A stretch of DNA of 64,000 nt. Origin: CAVSRC01 sp963732845. Lineage in GTDB: Bacteria; Pseudomonadota; Alphaproteobacteria; Rhizobiales; Kaistiaceae. Made by a program: the position numbers and the translations under genes. Below the pieces are notes generated by a model, which was not told the DNA's origin, searched no databases, and was given only the letters and a program-made list of their open reading frames with translations. The DNA is taken from assembly GCA_963732845.1 (NCBI GenBank), contig CAVTBE010000018.1:124001-188000 (forward strand), given 5' to 3'. Of this stretch, positions 43,387 to 53,385 are shown piece after piece. Each line of letters opens with the position of its first letter. Within the stretch, counting starts at the first letter, position 1.

Positions 43387-44967
43387 ATGGGGACGCTCGC
43401 CGCGCTCTTCCGGCTGGCCGGCGCCGGTTATGTTCTGGCGCGCGAGGGCGCGTTCGGCCTCGTCGATCCTCACGACCTGCCGTCGGGGCCGCGGGCGGCG
43501 ATCCGCATCGCCCGCCTGTTCGAGCGGCGCGGCATTTCGGCGGCCGACCGCGGCGAGCGGCTGACGGCCGCGCTCAATCGTCTCGGCCCGTCCTATGTGA
43601 AGCTCGGCCAGTTCCTCGCCACCCGCCCGGACCTGATCGGCCAGGAGGGCTCGCAGGCGCTGGGCAAGCTGCGCGACGAGATCGCGCCGTTTTCCGATAC
43701 GGAAGCGCGCGCCAGCGTCGCCCGGGCGCTGGGCAAGCCGGTGGAGGCGCTCTTCCAGTCCTTCTCGGCACCGATCGCCGCCGCCTCGATCGCCCAGGTC
43801 CACAAGGCGGAGCTGGCGACGCCGGAAGGCAGCAGCCGCACGGTGGCGGTCAAAGTGCTGCGCCCCGGCATCCGCCGCCGTTTCCGCGACGACCTCGACA
43901 CCTTCTATGCGGCGGCGCGGCTGATCGAAAAGCTCGATCCGGCCTCGCGACGCCTGAGGCCGGTGGCGGTCGTCGATACGCTGGCGCGATCGGTGACGGT
44001 GGAGATGGACCTCCGCCTGGAGGCCGCCGCGCTCTCCGAGATGGCAGAGCTGACCGCAGGCGACCAGGGCTTCCGCGTGCCGACGGTGGAATGGCAGTTG
44101 ACGGCGCGCGACGTGCTGACGCTGGACTGGGTGGAGGGCATCAAGCTTTCCGACACGGAGGCGCTCCGTGCCGCCGGGCATGACCTGCCGATCGTTGCCC
44201 GCCGGCTGATGCAGGCCTTCCTGCGCCAGGCACTGCGCGACGGCTTCTTTCACGCCGACATGCACCAGGGCAATTTCTTCGTCGATCCCGCCGGCGACAT
44301 CGTCGCCATCGACTTCGGCATCATGGGGCGGCTCGGCAGGCCGGAGCGGCGCTATCTCGCCGAGATCCTCTACGGCTTCATTCGTCGCGACTACCGGCGC
44401 ATCGCCGAGGTGCACTTCACCGCCGGCTATGTGCCGAAGACCCATGCGGTGGAAGATTTCGCGCAGGCGCTGCGCGCCGTCGGCGAACCGATCCACGGGC
44501 AGAGCGCCGCCACGATTTCCATGGCGCGGCTGCTGGCGCTGCTCTTCGAAGTGACCGAGATCTTCGACATGCAGACGCGACCCGAGCTGCTGATGGTGCA
44601 GAAGACCATGGTGGTGGTCGAAGGCGTCTGCCGCACGCTCGATCCCGATTTCGACATGTGGTCTACCGCCGAGCCTGTCGTCGCCGACTGGATCGAACGC
44701 TTTCTCGGGCCGAGCGGCCAGATGGAGCTGGCGGCGGAGGGGATCGGGGCGCTCGGCCGGCTGGCCGCCGAATTGCCGCGGCTGGCGGAACGGGCCGAGC
44801 GGCTATCCGCCGAGATGGACCGCATGGCGGCGGGCGGAATTCGTCTCGACCCCGAAACGATCTCTGAAATCGGCCAATCCGAAGCGCGGAGCGGGCGCTG
44901 GGGACGGATCGCGCTGGTGGTCATCGCGGTGGTCGCGGTGTTCGCCGCGGTGAAGCTGCTGTTCTGA
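43387..44967 (+). CDS. ubiB: Ubiquinone biosynthesis ABC1-family kinase-like protein
   Basis: The 526-residue protein has the ADCK/UbiB features: KLGQFLATRPDLIGQE (KxGQ), AAASIAQVHKAEL (Ala-rich loop), VAVKVLRPGI, HADMHQGNFFV and IDFGIMGRL. The last 20 residues form a membrane anchor. UbiB is an atypical ATPase that helps extract or move membrane quinone intermediates. ATG 43387 is chosen; an earlier frame adds 15 residues lying inside ubiE. Confidence 0.93.
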   Translation: MGTLAALFRLAGAGYVLAREGAFGLVDPHDLPSGPRAAIRIARLFERRGISAADRGERLTAALNRLGPSYVKLGQFLATRPDLIGQEGSQALGKLRDEIAPFSDTEARASVARALGKPVEALFQSFSAPIAAASIAQVHKAELATPEGSSRTVAVKVLRPGIRRRFRDDLDTFYAAARLIEKLDPASRRLRPVAVVDTLARSVTVEMDLRLEAAALSEMAELTAGDQGFRVPTVEWQLTARDVLTLDWVEGIKLSDTEALRAAGHDLPIVARRLMQAFLRQALRDGFFHADMHQGNFFVDPAGDIVAIDFGIMGRLGRPERRYLAEILYGFIRRDYRRIAEVHFTAGYVPKTHAVEDFAQALRAVGEPIHGQSAATISMARLLALLFEVTEIFDMQTRPELLMVQKTMVVVEGVCRTLDPDFDMWSTAEPVVADWIERFLGPSGQMELAAEGIGALGRLAAELPRLAERAERLSAEMDRMAAGGIRLDPETISEIGQSEARSGRWGRIALVVIAVVAVFAAVKLLF

Positions 44968-44970
44968 AAG

Positions 44971-44989
44971 TGTCAAGCGTTGCTTGACA
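44971..44989. promoter_or_regulatory. Perfect palindrome ahead of higBA, candidate HigA operator
   Basis: TGTCAAGCGTTGCTTGACA is an 8-bp perfect inverted repeat around GTT. Its right half contains TTGACA, a -35 box for the toxin-antitoxin genes 115 bp on. HigA-type antitoxins bind such sites to repress their own promoter. It starts 4 bp after ubiB and lacks a T-run, so it is less likely to be a terminator. Confidence 0.55.
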
Positions 44990-45103
44990 TGCGCCGAACT
45001 CTATGAGACTTTGCCATTCGAAAGGAGCCACCCGGCGCCGGCGCGCATTTGCTGGCGTTGAGATTTGTTGGAGCTGGTCGCACCATCAAGAAAGGTTCTT
45101 TTC

Positions 45104-45379
45104 ATGATTGCCTCATTCCGCAGCAAGGGGCTGCGTCAGTTCTGGGAAGAGGGAAATCGCCGTGGCCTTCGTCCCGACCTTGTCGAGAGGATCAAGATTC
45201 TTCTCTTCGCACTCAACGCGGCCGAAAGCCCGGAAGAGCTTGAGCACGCCCGCGCTGGCTTCCATTCGCTGCGCGGAAAGCCCCAGCGCTACGCGCTGTC
45301 GGTCAACAAGAACTGGCGCATCACCTTCGGGTGGGAAGAGGACGCGGCGATTGCCGTCGATCTCGAGGACTATCACTAG
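45104..45379 (+). CDS. higB: HigB-family toxin (RelE/ParE superfamily)
   Basis: This 91-residue protein shows the HigB pattern: MIASFRSKGLRQFWEEG, RIKILLFALNAAESPEEL, FHSLRGKPQRYALSVNKNWR and a final ITFGWEEDAAIAVDLEDYH. Such toxins cleave mRNA on the ribosome. ATG 45104 gives the family length. It precedes the antitoxin, the reversed order typical of higBA. Confidence 0.88.
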   Translation: MIASFRSKGLRQFWEEGNRRGLRPDLVERIKILLFALNAAESPEELEHARAGFHSLRGKPQRYALSVNKNWRITFGWEEDAAIAVDLEDYH

Positions 45380-45408
45380 AGGGACGCTTTCCCAGCCGGG
45401 AGCCTGTC

Positions 45409-45732
45409 ATGCGTAAGCGCGTACCGATTCCGCCTCACCCGAGTCTCGAGCCGTCTCACCCGGGGGCGCTGCTGCGCGAATTTACCCTGCCCGAACTGAA
45501 CCGCCCGATGACCGAGATCGCCCGCGCGCTCGGCATTTCGCGCCAGCTGCTCTATTCGATCGTCAACGAGAAGGCGCCGGTGACCCCGGAAGTGGCGGTG
45601 CGTCTGGGCAAGCTGTGCGGCAACGGCCCGCGCCTGTGGGTCAACATGCAGGCGGCCTACGACCTGTGGCACGCCGAGCGCACGGTCGACGTTTCCAAGA
45701 TCCCAACGCTCAGCTCCCGCGACGCCGCCTGA
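45409..45732 (+). CDS. higA: HigA-family antitoxin
   Basis: The 107-residue HTH protein has PSHPGALLREF, the XRE helix pair MTEIARALGISRQLLYSIVN and WVNMQAAYDLWHAE, all HigA hallmarks. It neutralises HigB and should repress the operon through the palindrome at 44971-44989. It starts 29 bp after higB. Confidence 0.88.
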   Translation: MRKRVPIPPHPSLEPSHPGALLREFTLPELNRPMTEIARALGISRQLLYSIVNEKAPVTPEVAVRLGKLCGNGPRLWVNMQAAYDLWHAERTVDVSKIPTLSSRDAA

Positions 45733-45777
45733 CGGCGCGGGTTGACGGCGGGGCTTGCCGGCAGGACGCTGGCTGCC

Positions 45778-46233
45778 ATGAGCCGCGCTTTCGTCAAGGA
45801 AGATGCCGGCGGCGACGAGATCCTGCCCGACCGTCCGGTTTCGCCCCATCCGAACTATGTGACGCCCGCGGGCCTCGCACAGATCGATGGCGAGCTTGCC
45901 CGGCTACAGGCGGCGGCGCTGGCGGCGGGTGGCGACCGCGCCGCCCGTGCGACGGTGGAGCGCGACCTGCGCTACTGGCGGGCGCGGCGCGCCACGGCGC
46001 AGGTGATCCCGCCGCCGGCCGACAGCACGGCCGTGCGCTTCGGCGCCACGGTGACGCTTGAACGGGACGACGGCCGCGAGCAGGTCTGGCGCATCGTCGG
46101 CGAGGACGAGGCCGATCCGAAGGAAGGGTCGCTGTCCTACGTCTCGCCGCTGGCGCGGCTTCTGGTCGGCAAGGCCGTGGGCGACACCGTGCGGATCGCC
46201 GACGGCGAGGCGGAAATCATCGACATCGCGTGA
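45778..46233 (+). CDS. GreA/GreB-family transcription elongation factor-like protein
   Basis: This 151-residue protein has a short helical N-terminal hairpin (TPAGLAQIDGELARLQA, then ERDLRYWRARRATAQVI). Its C-terminal GreA/GreB FKBP-like domain is VRFGATVTLERDDGREQVWR, then EDEADPKEGSLSYVSPLA. The helical part looks degraded in the tip acidic residues that stimulate RNA cleavage, so it may be a Gre-fold regulator rather than a true Gre factor. It lies 45 bp after higA and 60 bp before coaBC. Confidence 0.75.
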   Translation: MSRAFVKEDAGGDEILPDRPVSPHPNYVTPAGLAQIDGELARLQAAALAAGGDRAARATVERDLRYWRARRATAQVIPPPADSTAVRFGATVTLERDDGREQVWRIVGEDEADPKEGSLSYVSPLARLLVGKAVGDTVRIADGEAEIIDIA

Positions 46234-46246
46234 CTGTGACTGCGAC

Positions 46247-46280
46247 CATCTGACAGCATTGCTGTCAATGCAGTCAGATG
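46247..46280. promoter_or_regulatory. Nested palindrome upstream of coaBC, candidate RHH operator
   Basis: The inner repeat TGACAGCATTGCTGTCA (46251-46267) is perfect. The outer arms CATCTGAC (46247-46254) and GTCAGATG (46273-46280) also form a perfect pair. It ends 13 bases before the coaBC start. Ribbon-helix-helix antitoxins bind such clustered half-sites, and the downstream protein begins with that very domain. Confidence 0.6.
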
Positions 46281-46293
46281 CTAGGCTGCGGCC

Positions 46294-47718
46294 ATGGTGA
46301 AAAGCGTCCCGACCTTGACCATTCGCGGGCTCGACGTCGCCACCCGCCGCCGCCTGCGGCTGGCGGCAGCCGAGCACAACGTCTCCATGGAAGAGGAGAT
46401 GCGCGGCATCCTGCGCGCCGCGCTCGGCGGGGGAGACCCCCTGCCCGTGGCAGCGCCCGTACCGGCGCAGGCGACTGCATCGCCGGCAAGGCGCGGCAGC
46501 GCCGCGCCGGCTGCACGCGCCCCCATCCTCCTCATCATCAGCGGCGGGATCGCCGCCTACAAGGCGCTCGACCTCATCCGCCGCCTGGCCGAGCGCGGCC
46601 ACGCCGTGCGCGCCGTGATGACGGCGGCGGCGCAGGAATTCGTGACGCCGCTCTCGGTCGGCGCGCTCACCGGCGGTCCTGTCTTTACCGGGCTCTTCGA
46701 CCGCACCGACGAGCAGGACGTCGGCCATATCCGCCTGGCGCGCGAGGCGGCGCTGATCGTAGTGGCGCCGGCGACCGCCGACCTGATGGCGAAGATGGCG
46801 ACCGGCCAGGCGAACGACCTCGCCACGGCCGTGCTGCTGGCGGCGCGCGCGCCGATCCTGCTGGCGCCGGCCATGAACCCGGCCATGTGGGCGCATGCCG
46901 CCACGCAGCGCAACGTCGAGACGCTGAAGCGCGACGGCATCCATTTCGTCGGTCCCGCTGCCGGCGAGATGGCCGAAGCCGGCGAAGCGGGGACGGGGCG
47001 CATGGCCGAGCCGCTGGAGATCGTCGCGGCGGCAGAGCGCATTCTTGCGCCAATGGCGCCGCTGCTCGCCGGCCGCCATGTCCTGGTGACTTCGGGTCCG
47101 ACCCATGAACCGATCGACCCGGTGCGCTATCTCGCCAACCGCTCCTCAGGCCGTCAGGGCCACGCCATCGCCGAAGCAGCGGCTGCCGCCGGCGCGCGGG
47201 TGACGCTGGTCTCGGGACCGGTGACGATTCCTGATCCGCCGGGCGTCACGGTCGTCCATGTGGAGACGGCGCGGCAAATGCTGGAGGCGGTGGAAGCGGC
47301 GCTGCCCGCCGATGTGGCGGTGATGGCGGCGGCGGTCGCCGACTGGCGCGTGGCGCTGGAATCCGAAGGCAAGATCAAGAAGGACGGCTCCGGCCGGCCG
47401 CCGGCGCTGGCGCTGACCGAAAACCCGGACATTCTGGCGACCGTTGGCCGCCACCACACGCTCAGGCCGGCGCTGGTGGTGGGCTTTGCCGCCGAGACCG
47501 ACGACCTTTTGGCAAATGCCCGCAAGAAGCTCGCCGCCAAGGGCGCCGACTGGATCCTCGCCAATGACGTGTCGCCGGGTTCCGGCATCATGGGCGGCGC
47601 CGAGAACGCCGTGCATCTCATCGACCGCGGTGGAGCCGAGGACTGGCCGCGCATGGCCAAGGGCGATGTCGCCCGCCGTCTGGTCGAGCGCATCGCGGCA
47701 AAACTTGGCCGTCACTGA
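46294..47718 (+). CDS. coaBC: CoaBC (PPC decarboxylase/PPCS ligase) with N-terminal FitA-like RHH domain
   Basis: Residues 1-45 form a FitA-like ribbon-helix-helix DNA-binding domain: VPTLTIRGLDVATRRRLRLA, then EEEMRGILRAAL. A Pro/Ala linker leads to the CoaC flavoprotein at about 77-250 (ISGGIAAYKALDLIRRL, His in VGHIRLAREA, PAMNPAMWAHAAT). The CoaB ligase follows at about 265-474 (TSGPTHEPIDPVRYLANRSS, AVADWR). The protein makes 4'-phosphopantetheine for CoA. At 474 residues it is about 70 longer than E. coli Dfp, the excess being the RHH part and linker. With the palindrome upstream, DNA-binding autoregulation is plausible. Confidence 0.93.
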   Translation: MVKSVPTLTIRGLDVATRRRLRLAAAEHNVSMEEEMRGILRAALGGGDPLPVAAPVPAQATASPARRGSAAPAARAPILLIISGGIAAYKALDLIRRLAERGHAVRAVMTAAAQEFVTPLSVGALTGGPVFTGLFDRTDEQDVGHIRLAREAALIVVAPATADLMAKMATGQANDLATAVLLAARAPILLAPAMNPAMWAHAATQRNVETLKRDGIHFVGPAAGEMAEAGEAGTGRMAEPLEIVAAAERILAPMAPLLAGRHVLVTSGPTHEPIDPVRYLANRSSGRQGHAIAEAAAAAGARVTLVSGPVTIPDPPGVTVVHVETARQMLEAVEAALPADVAVMAAAVADWRVALESEGKIKKDGSGRPPALALTENPDILATVGRHHTLRPALVVGFAAETDDLLANARKKLAAKGADWILANDVSPGSGIMGGAENAVHLIDRGGAEDWPRMAKGDVARRLVERIAAKLGRH

Positions 47719-47803
47719 CGGCTCATCCACAGGCTTGTCGCCGCTGTCGCTTGCAGGCGCCGCGTCCACGGGGAACGATGGCGGCCTCTCGACAGGAGCC
47801 AGC

Positions 47804-48271
47804 ATGTCCGCCGCCACCCCGCCGCTTCGTGTGACCGTTCTCCGCCTCCCCGGCGGCCACGGCCTGCCCTTGCCCGGCGCACAGAGCGCCGGTTCGGCCG
47901 GCCTCGATCTCGCCGCCGCCGTCGAGATGCCGCTGATCATCCCGCCCGGCGGGCGGGCGCTGGTGCCGACCGGCTTCGCCATGGCGCTGCCGCCCGGCCA
48001 TGAGGGCCAGGTGCGCCCGCGTTCCGGCCTTGCGGTCAAGCACGGTGTCACCGTGCTCAATGCGCCCGGCACCATCGACGCCGATTATCGCGGCGAGGTG
48101 AAGGTGCCGCTGATCAATCACGGCGACGAGCCATTTGCCGTCACGCGCGGGATGCGCATCGCCCAACTGGTCGTCGCGCCGGTCACGGCGGTCAGCCTCG
48201 TCGAGGTCACCGAACTGGACGAAACCACACGCGGCAGCGGTGGCTTCGGTTCGACCGGCTTTTCGGGGTAA
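47804..48271 (+). CDS. dut: Deoxyuridine 5'-triphosphate nucleotidohydrolase
   Basis: The 155-residue trimeric dUTPase has its five motifs in order: SAGLDLAA, RSGLAVKHGV, GTIDADYRGEVKV, MRIAQLV and the C-terminal RGSGGFGSTG. It removes dUTP to keep uracil out of DNA and supplies dUMP. ATG 47804 follows AGGAG. coaBC-dut is a widespread gene pair. Confidence 0.96.
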   Translation: MSAATPPLRVTVLRLPGGHGLPLPGAQSAGSAGLDLAAAVEMPLIIPPGGRALVPTGFAMALPPGHEGQVRPRSGLAVKHGVTVLNAPGTIDADYRGEVKVPLINHGDEPFAVTRGMRIAQLVVAPVTAVSLVEVTELDETTRGSGGFGSTGFSG

Positions 48272-48280
48272 AGTGCGCCG

Positions 48281-48552
48281 AGAGCCTTTTATGGTCAGGT
48301 GGCACCATTCCGACGGAGCGATTTTGCGACAGAATCAAGCCGGCGGGCGCAGGGCGTACTGGCGGTACGGTCAAGACCGACGGCGCGGATAATGGCGCAA
48401 AAGCGCCCGTCCCTTCGGGTTTCCGACCGGCGGGCGCCCAACGCCGATCCCAGCTTGACCGATGCCCCTTGATCGCCCTTCGCCGGTCTCGACGCCGGAT
48501 CGCCGCACCGGTCGAGAAACGGAATTGGTCCCATCTGACCATAAACGGCTCT
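48281..48552 (+). repeat. MITE-like inverted-repeat element, copy B (full length)
   Basis: The 272-bp segment between dut and cysK has terminal inverted repeats of about 32 bp. The left tip reads AGAGCCTTTTATGGTCAG. The complement of the right tip reads AGAGCCGTTTATGGTCAG, and both continue similarly to TTCCG. There is no open frame inside. Its right half matches copy A in reverse orientation. No target duplication was identified with certainty. Confidence 0.7.
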
Positions 48553-48572
48553 AGGGGAAGGAGACCACCGCC

Positions 48573-49541
<969 letters not shown>

Positions 49542-49572
49542 GACTGCCGCACTCCGCCATCAGGCGTGGCCC

Positions 49573-50415
49573 TCATGCGTCGGGCGCACCGGTCCGCTCG
49601 CGCGGGTGGCCAACCACCTCGTCGGTCCATACGCGGAAGCCGGCTAGGCTGGTGACGCCGAAGGAGTTGCTGATTGCCACGTCGGAGGCGTCGCGACCGA
49701 TGGCGATCGGCACCCGGCCGATACGCGGCATGTTGTGGCGCGCGTCGAAGGCATACCAGCGATCGTCCAGCCACACCTCGAACCAGGCCGAGAAATCCAT
49801 CGGCGCCGGATCGGGCGGCACGCCGATGTCGCCGAGATAGCCGGTGACGTAGCGCGCCGGGATGTTCATGCAGCGGCAGAAGGCGACCGCAAGGTGCGCG
49901 AAGTCGCGGCAGACGCCGGTGCGCTCCTGATAGACGTCGGCGGCGGTGCGCGTCGCGCGCGCATGTTGGTAGCCGAAAGCGATGTGCTGATGGACGTAAT
50001 CGCAGATCGCCTGCACGCGCGGCCAGCCTTCCGGTGTCTGTCCGAAAAGCTGCCAGGCGAGATCGCCCAGCCGGTCGGTCTCGCAGTAGCGGCTGCCGAG
50101 AAGATAGATGAGGTGCTTGGCGGGGAGATCGGGGACCGGATGCTGGCGGGCATCCGGCACCACGGGGTCGGGCAAGCCGCTGTCGCGGATGATCGCGTCG
50201 ACTGTGAAGGTGGTCTGTCCCGGCGGCAGGACGAGGCGCGAGCAGATGTTGTCGAAATCGTCGCGATAGTCGGTGATCGCCAGCGGTGGATCGGCGGCGA
50301 TGGTGTCGGGAGAGAGCAGATCGCCGGCCCGCATCGGGTGGACGCGGAGCGTCAGCAGCATCGGCGTGGGCTGCTGACAGGCAAAGGCGATCTCGAAGCC
50401 GATCCTGATGTCCAT
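49573..50415 (-). CDS. Transglutaminase-like protein
   Basis: The 280-residue protein has an N-terminal beta-sandwich and a transglutaminase core with nucleophile Cys in RTGVCRDFAHLAV and Asp in YAFDARHN. The usual catalytic His before AWFE is read here as Ser (MDFSAWFEVW). Related proteins are proteases or amidases, often near alpha-E and circularly permuted ATP-grasp genes, which are absent here. ATG 50415 (MDIRIGFEI) is chosen over a longer frame. It is convergent with cysK. Confidence 0.78.
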   Translation of the reverse strand: MDIRIGFEIAFACQQPTPMLLTLRVHPMRAGDLLSPDTIAADPPLAITDYRDDFDNICSRLVLPPGQTTFTVDAIIRDSGLPDPVVPDARQHPVPDLPAKHLIYLLGSRYCETDRLGDLAWQLFGQTPEGWPRVQAICDYVHQHIAFGYQHARATRTAADVYQERTGVCRDFAHLAVAFCRCMNIPARYVTGYLGDIGVPPDPAPMDFSAWFEVWLDDRWYAFDARHNMPRIGRVPIAIGRDASDVAISNSFGVTSLAGFRVWTDEVVGHPRERTGAPDA

Positions 50416-50588
50416 TCGCACCAACCCTCGCGGCCGCCGGGCAGATCGATCGGCCACTTTCTCTTTGCTTTGCGGGCCTTGCAAGAACGAGGCCCCCGCC
50501 GGGGTGCCGCAACAGCGTCGGCCGGCGGATGTTGGTTCCGCCGATTGCCGCCCTCGCCAAGCGCCGAGGCGGCCGCTAGGCTGTCGCC

Positions 50589-51371
<783 letters not shown>

Positions 51372-51374
<3 letters not shown>

Positions 51375-51457
51375 CCTGCCGCCGGCTTGTGCGGGCCGCC
51401 CGGGCCGCCGAAAAATCGCTCTGCCGGACCGGTTCTATCCGGCCGGGAAAGGCTCTA
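51372..51457 (+). repeat. MITE-like element, short derivative D
   Basis: The right tip (complement AGAGCCTTTCCCGGCCGG) closely matches the right end of copy C. The left part is short and poorly matched (ATAGCCTGCCGCCGG) and overlaps the moeB/thiF stop. It looks like a remnant or an internal deletion derivative. Confidence 0.4.
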
Positions 51458-51493
51458 GGTTCGGCGCACCGAAACCGCCGTCGTTGAAGTGAC

Positions 51494-52444
51494 GTGACCG
51501 AAACCGTCTCCGGCTATACGTTCCGACCCGCCGACCTCAAGGTCGGCCAGCGCCGGCCGGGCATCGGCGCCTTCATGCGCATCCGCAACGGCGCCGATTT
51601 CCTCGAGCGCACGATCCTCAGCCACATCGACTTCTTCGACGAGATCGTCGCCGTCCACCAGCCGTGCACCGACGCCACGCCCGCCATCCTGGCGCGCCTC
51701 GAGCAGAGCCATGGCGACAAGCTGCGTGTCTATGCCTATGCCGACCGGGTCTTCCCGCCGGGCAGCGAGGGCCATGCCGCAACGCCGCCGGACTCGCCTC
51801 TGAGCATGGTCAACTATTCCAACTTCGCGCTGGCCATGACGACGACGCGCACGGTGACCAAGCTCGACGACGACCATCTGGCGATATCCGCTGCGCTCGG
51901 CCGGACGGTGGCGGCGCTGCGCCAGGCGGGCGGCGCCGGCGACGACATGCTGAGCTTCTCCGGCATCAATCTGATCGCCGATCCCAGGGGCGGCCTCGCC
52001 GTCCCCAGGCAGGACATGCTCGCCGGTACCGGCGACCACGGCTATTTCGAGGTCACCGAAGACACGGTGTTCACCCACGATCACCGTTTCGAGCGCGCAC
52101 CGCGCCCGGCGGGCCGGCGCCGCTTCTGCGGCTTCCTCTACTGGCACCTCAAATACCTGAAAGCCGGTCTCGGCTTTGCCAATTACGACCTGCAGGAGAA
52201 CCCGAACAGCCGCTTCGCGCGGCGCAAGACGCGGCTGGAGACGCGGCGCGAGGTCCTGGACCTGCCCGAACTGCGGCAGCTGGTGCGGCCGGGCCTCGGG
52301 ATGCAGGCCGCGGCGCTCCTCGGCGAGAAGCAGCGCATTGTGCGCGACCGGGCACAGGCCCTGCCGTCGAGCTTCCCCGACGAGAGCCTGGAGGCGGCGC
52401 TGAGGCGCACGGTTGCCCCCGAATTCCTGGGCGGAATCGTGTAG
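51494..52444 (+). CDS. Glycosyltransferase-like protein (GT-A fold)
   Basis: This 316-residue protein begins at GTG. It has GAFMRIRNGADFLERTILSH followed by FDEIVAVHQPCTDATPAIL, a family-2-like opening for nucleotide-sugar transferases, and an acidic KLDDDHL that could serve as the metal-binding DxD. No membrane span is seen. It precedes a family-25 glycosyltransferase, so a role in surface polysaccharide or LPS is likely. The acceptor is unknown. The gene sits between two small inverted-repeat copies. Confidence 0.65.
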   Translation: MTETVSGYTFRPADLKVGQRRPGIGAFMRIRNGADFLERTILSHIDFFDEIVAVHQPCTDATPAILARLEQSHGDKLRVYAYADRVFPPGSEGHAATPPDSPLSMVNYSNFALAMTTTRTVTKLDDDHLAISAALGRTVAALRQAGGAGDDMLSFSGINLIADPRGGLAVPRQDMLAGTGDHGYFEVTEDTVFTHDHRFERAPRPAGRRRFCGFLYWHLKYLKAGLGFANYDLQENPNSRFARRKTRLETRREVLDLPELRQLVRPGLGMQAAALLGEKQRIVRDRAQALPSSFPDESLEAALRRTVAPEFLGGIV

Positions 52445-52563
52445 AGCCGTTCTCGACCCGATGGACCCGTTCCGATAGGACGATCTTGTGACTGGACCGG
52501 GCCGGCGGGCGCCCCGCGCCGGTCGAGAAACGGAACTGGCTCTAGCCGGTCAGGAAAGGCTCT
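52443..52563 (+). repeat. MITE-like element, internally deleted copy C
   Basis: The tips AGAGCCGTTCTCGACC and (complement) AGAGCCTTTCCTGACC face inward. Inside, CCGGCGGGCGCCC joins almost directly to CCGGTCGAGAAACGG; in copy B these are separated by about 75 bp. The 121-bp copy is therefore a deletion derivative. It lies between the two glycosyltransferase genes and overlaps the first one's stop. Confidence 0.6.
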
Positions 52564-52566
52564 GGG

Positions 52567-53373
52567 ATGCGGGTGCTCCTCATCAATCTCGACCGCTCGC
52601 CGGAGCGTCTTGCCGAATTCGACGCGGAAGCGGCGCGCTGCGGCCTGGCCTTTACGCGTCTTCCAGCAGTCGATGGTCGTCTGCTGTCGGACGCGCAACT
52701 GTCGGCACTCGTCGATCCCGATTTTCGCTTCCAGCCGATGGGGCGCGGCGAGGTGGGGATCTTCCTCAGCCATCGCGAAGCCTGGCGCATCGCCGCCGCA
52801 GGACCGGATCGCTGGACAGCGGTGATGGAAGATGATGTCAGGCTGGCGGATGACGTGCCGGCGTTGCTGGCGGCGATCGAGGAGATCGACCCCGATGCCG
52901 GCATCATCCGCCTGGAGACGATGCAGCGCCGCGTGGTGCTGGACGATGACGCAGTAGCGCTGACGCCGCGGCGCGCGCTGCACCGCATGCGCTCATGGCA
53001 CGGCGGCATGGCCGCCTATGCGATTCACCACAACACTGCCGCCGATCTCCTCGCCCGCACGGAGCGCGTCTCCGATCCGCTCGACCAGTGGCTGTTCAAT
53101 CCTTTGTCACCGGTCTTCGATACACTGACGATCGGTCAGGTGGTGCCGGGCGCAGCCGTGCAGGCGGCATTGCTGGATCGCGCAAACGCCGGCGCCGCGG
53201 CGACCTCGACCAGCGGGCGCCATACGGCAGGTGCCGGCTCGTTGTTCGCAACCCGGCACGGTTTGGCGATCGACATCCGCCGCCTGGCGCTGAAGCTCGC
53301 CGAACGGGCGAAGCGGCTTGCCGACCGCTGCCGGCGCGGGCGCAGCTATCGCTTCATCCCGTTCGCGCGATAG
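52567..53373 (+). CDS. Family 25 glycosyltransferase (LPS biosynthesis type)
   Basis: The 268-residue protein shows the GT25 pattern: LLINLDRSPERLAEFDAEA, GEVGIFLSHREAWR, VMEDDVRLADD and SWHGGMAAYAIHHNTA. Such enzymes transfer galactose or related sugars to lipooligosaccharide. It starts 4 bp after a small inverted-repeat copy, which may carry its ribosome site (AAAGGCTCTGGG). A basic C-terminal helix may help membrane contact. Confidence 0.78.
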   Translation: MRVLLINLDRSPERLAEFDAEAARCGLAFTRLPAVDGRLLSDAQLSALVDPDFRFQPMGRGEVGIFLSHREAWRIAAAGPDRWTAVMEDDVRLADDVPALLAAIEEIDPDAGIIRLETMQRRVVLDDDAVALTPRRALHRMRSWHGGMAAYAIHHNTAADLLARTERVSDPLDQWLFNPLSPVFDTLTIGQVVPGAAVQAALLDRANAGAAATSTSGRHTAGAGSLFATRHGLAIDIRRLALKLAERAKRLADRCRRGRSYRFIPFAR

Positions 53374-53385
53374 CGCAACCCACGT

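Noticed and set aside
44971..44989. Intrinsic terminator of ubiB
   Set aside because: The stem is perfect but no T-run follows, and a -35 box for higBA is embedded, so an operator is more likely.
47719..47803. DnaA box TCATCCACA between coaBC and dut
   Set aside because: A single one-mismatch site inside a short gap, with no cluster; expected by chance.
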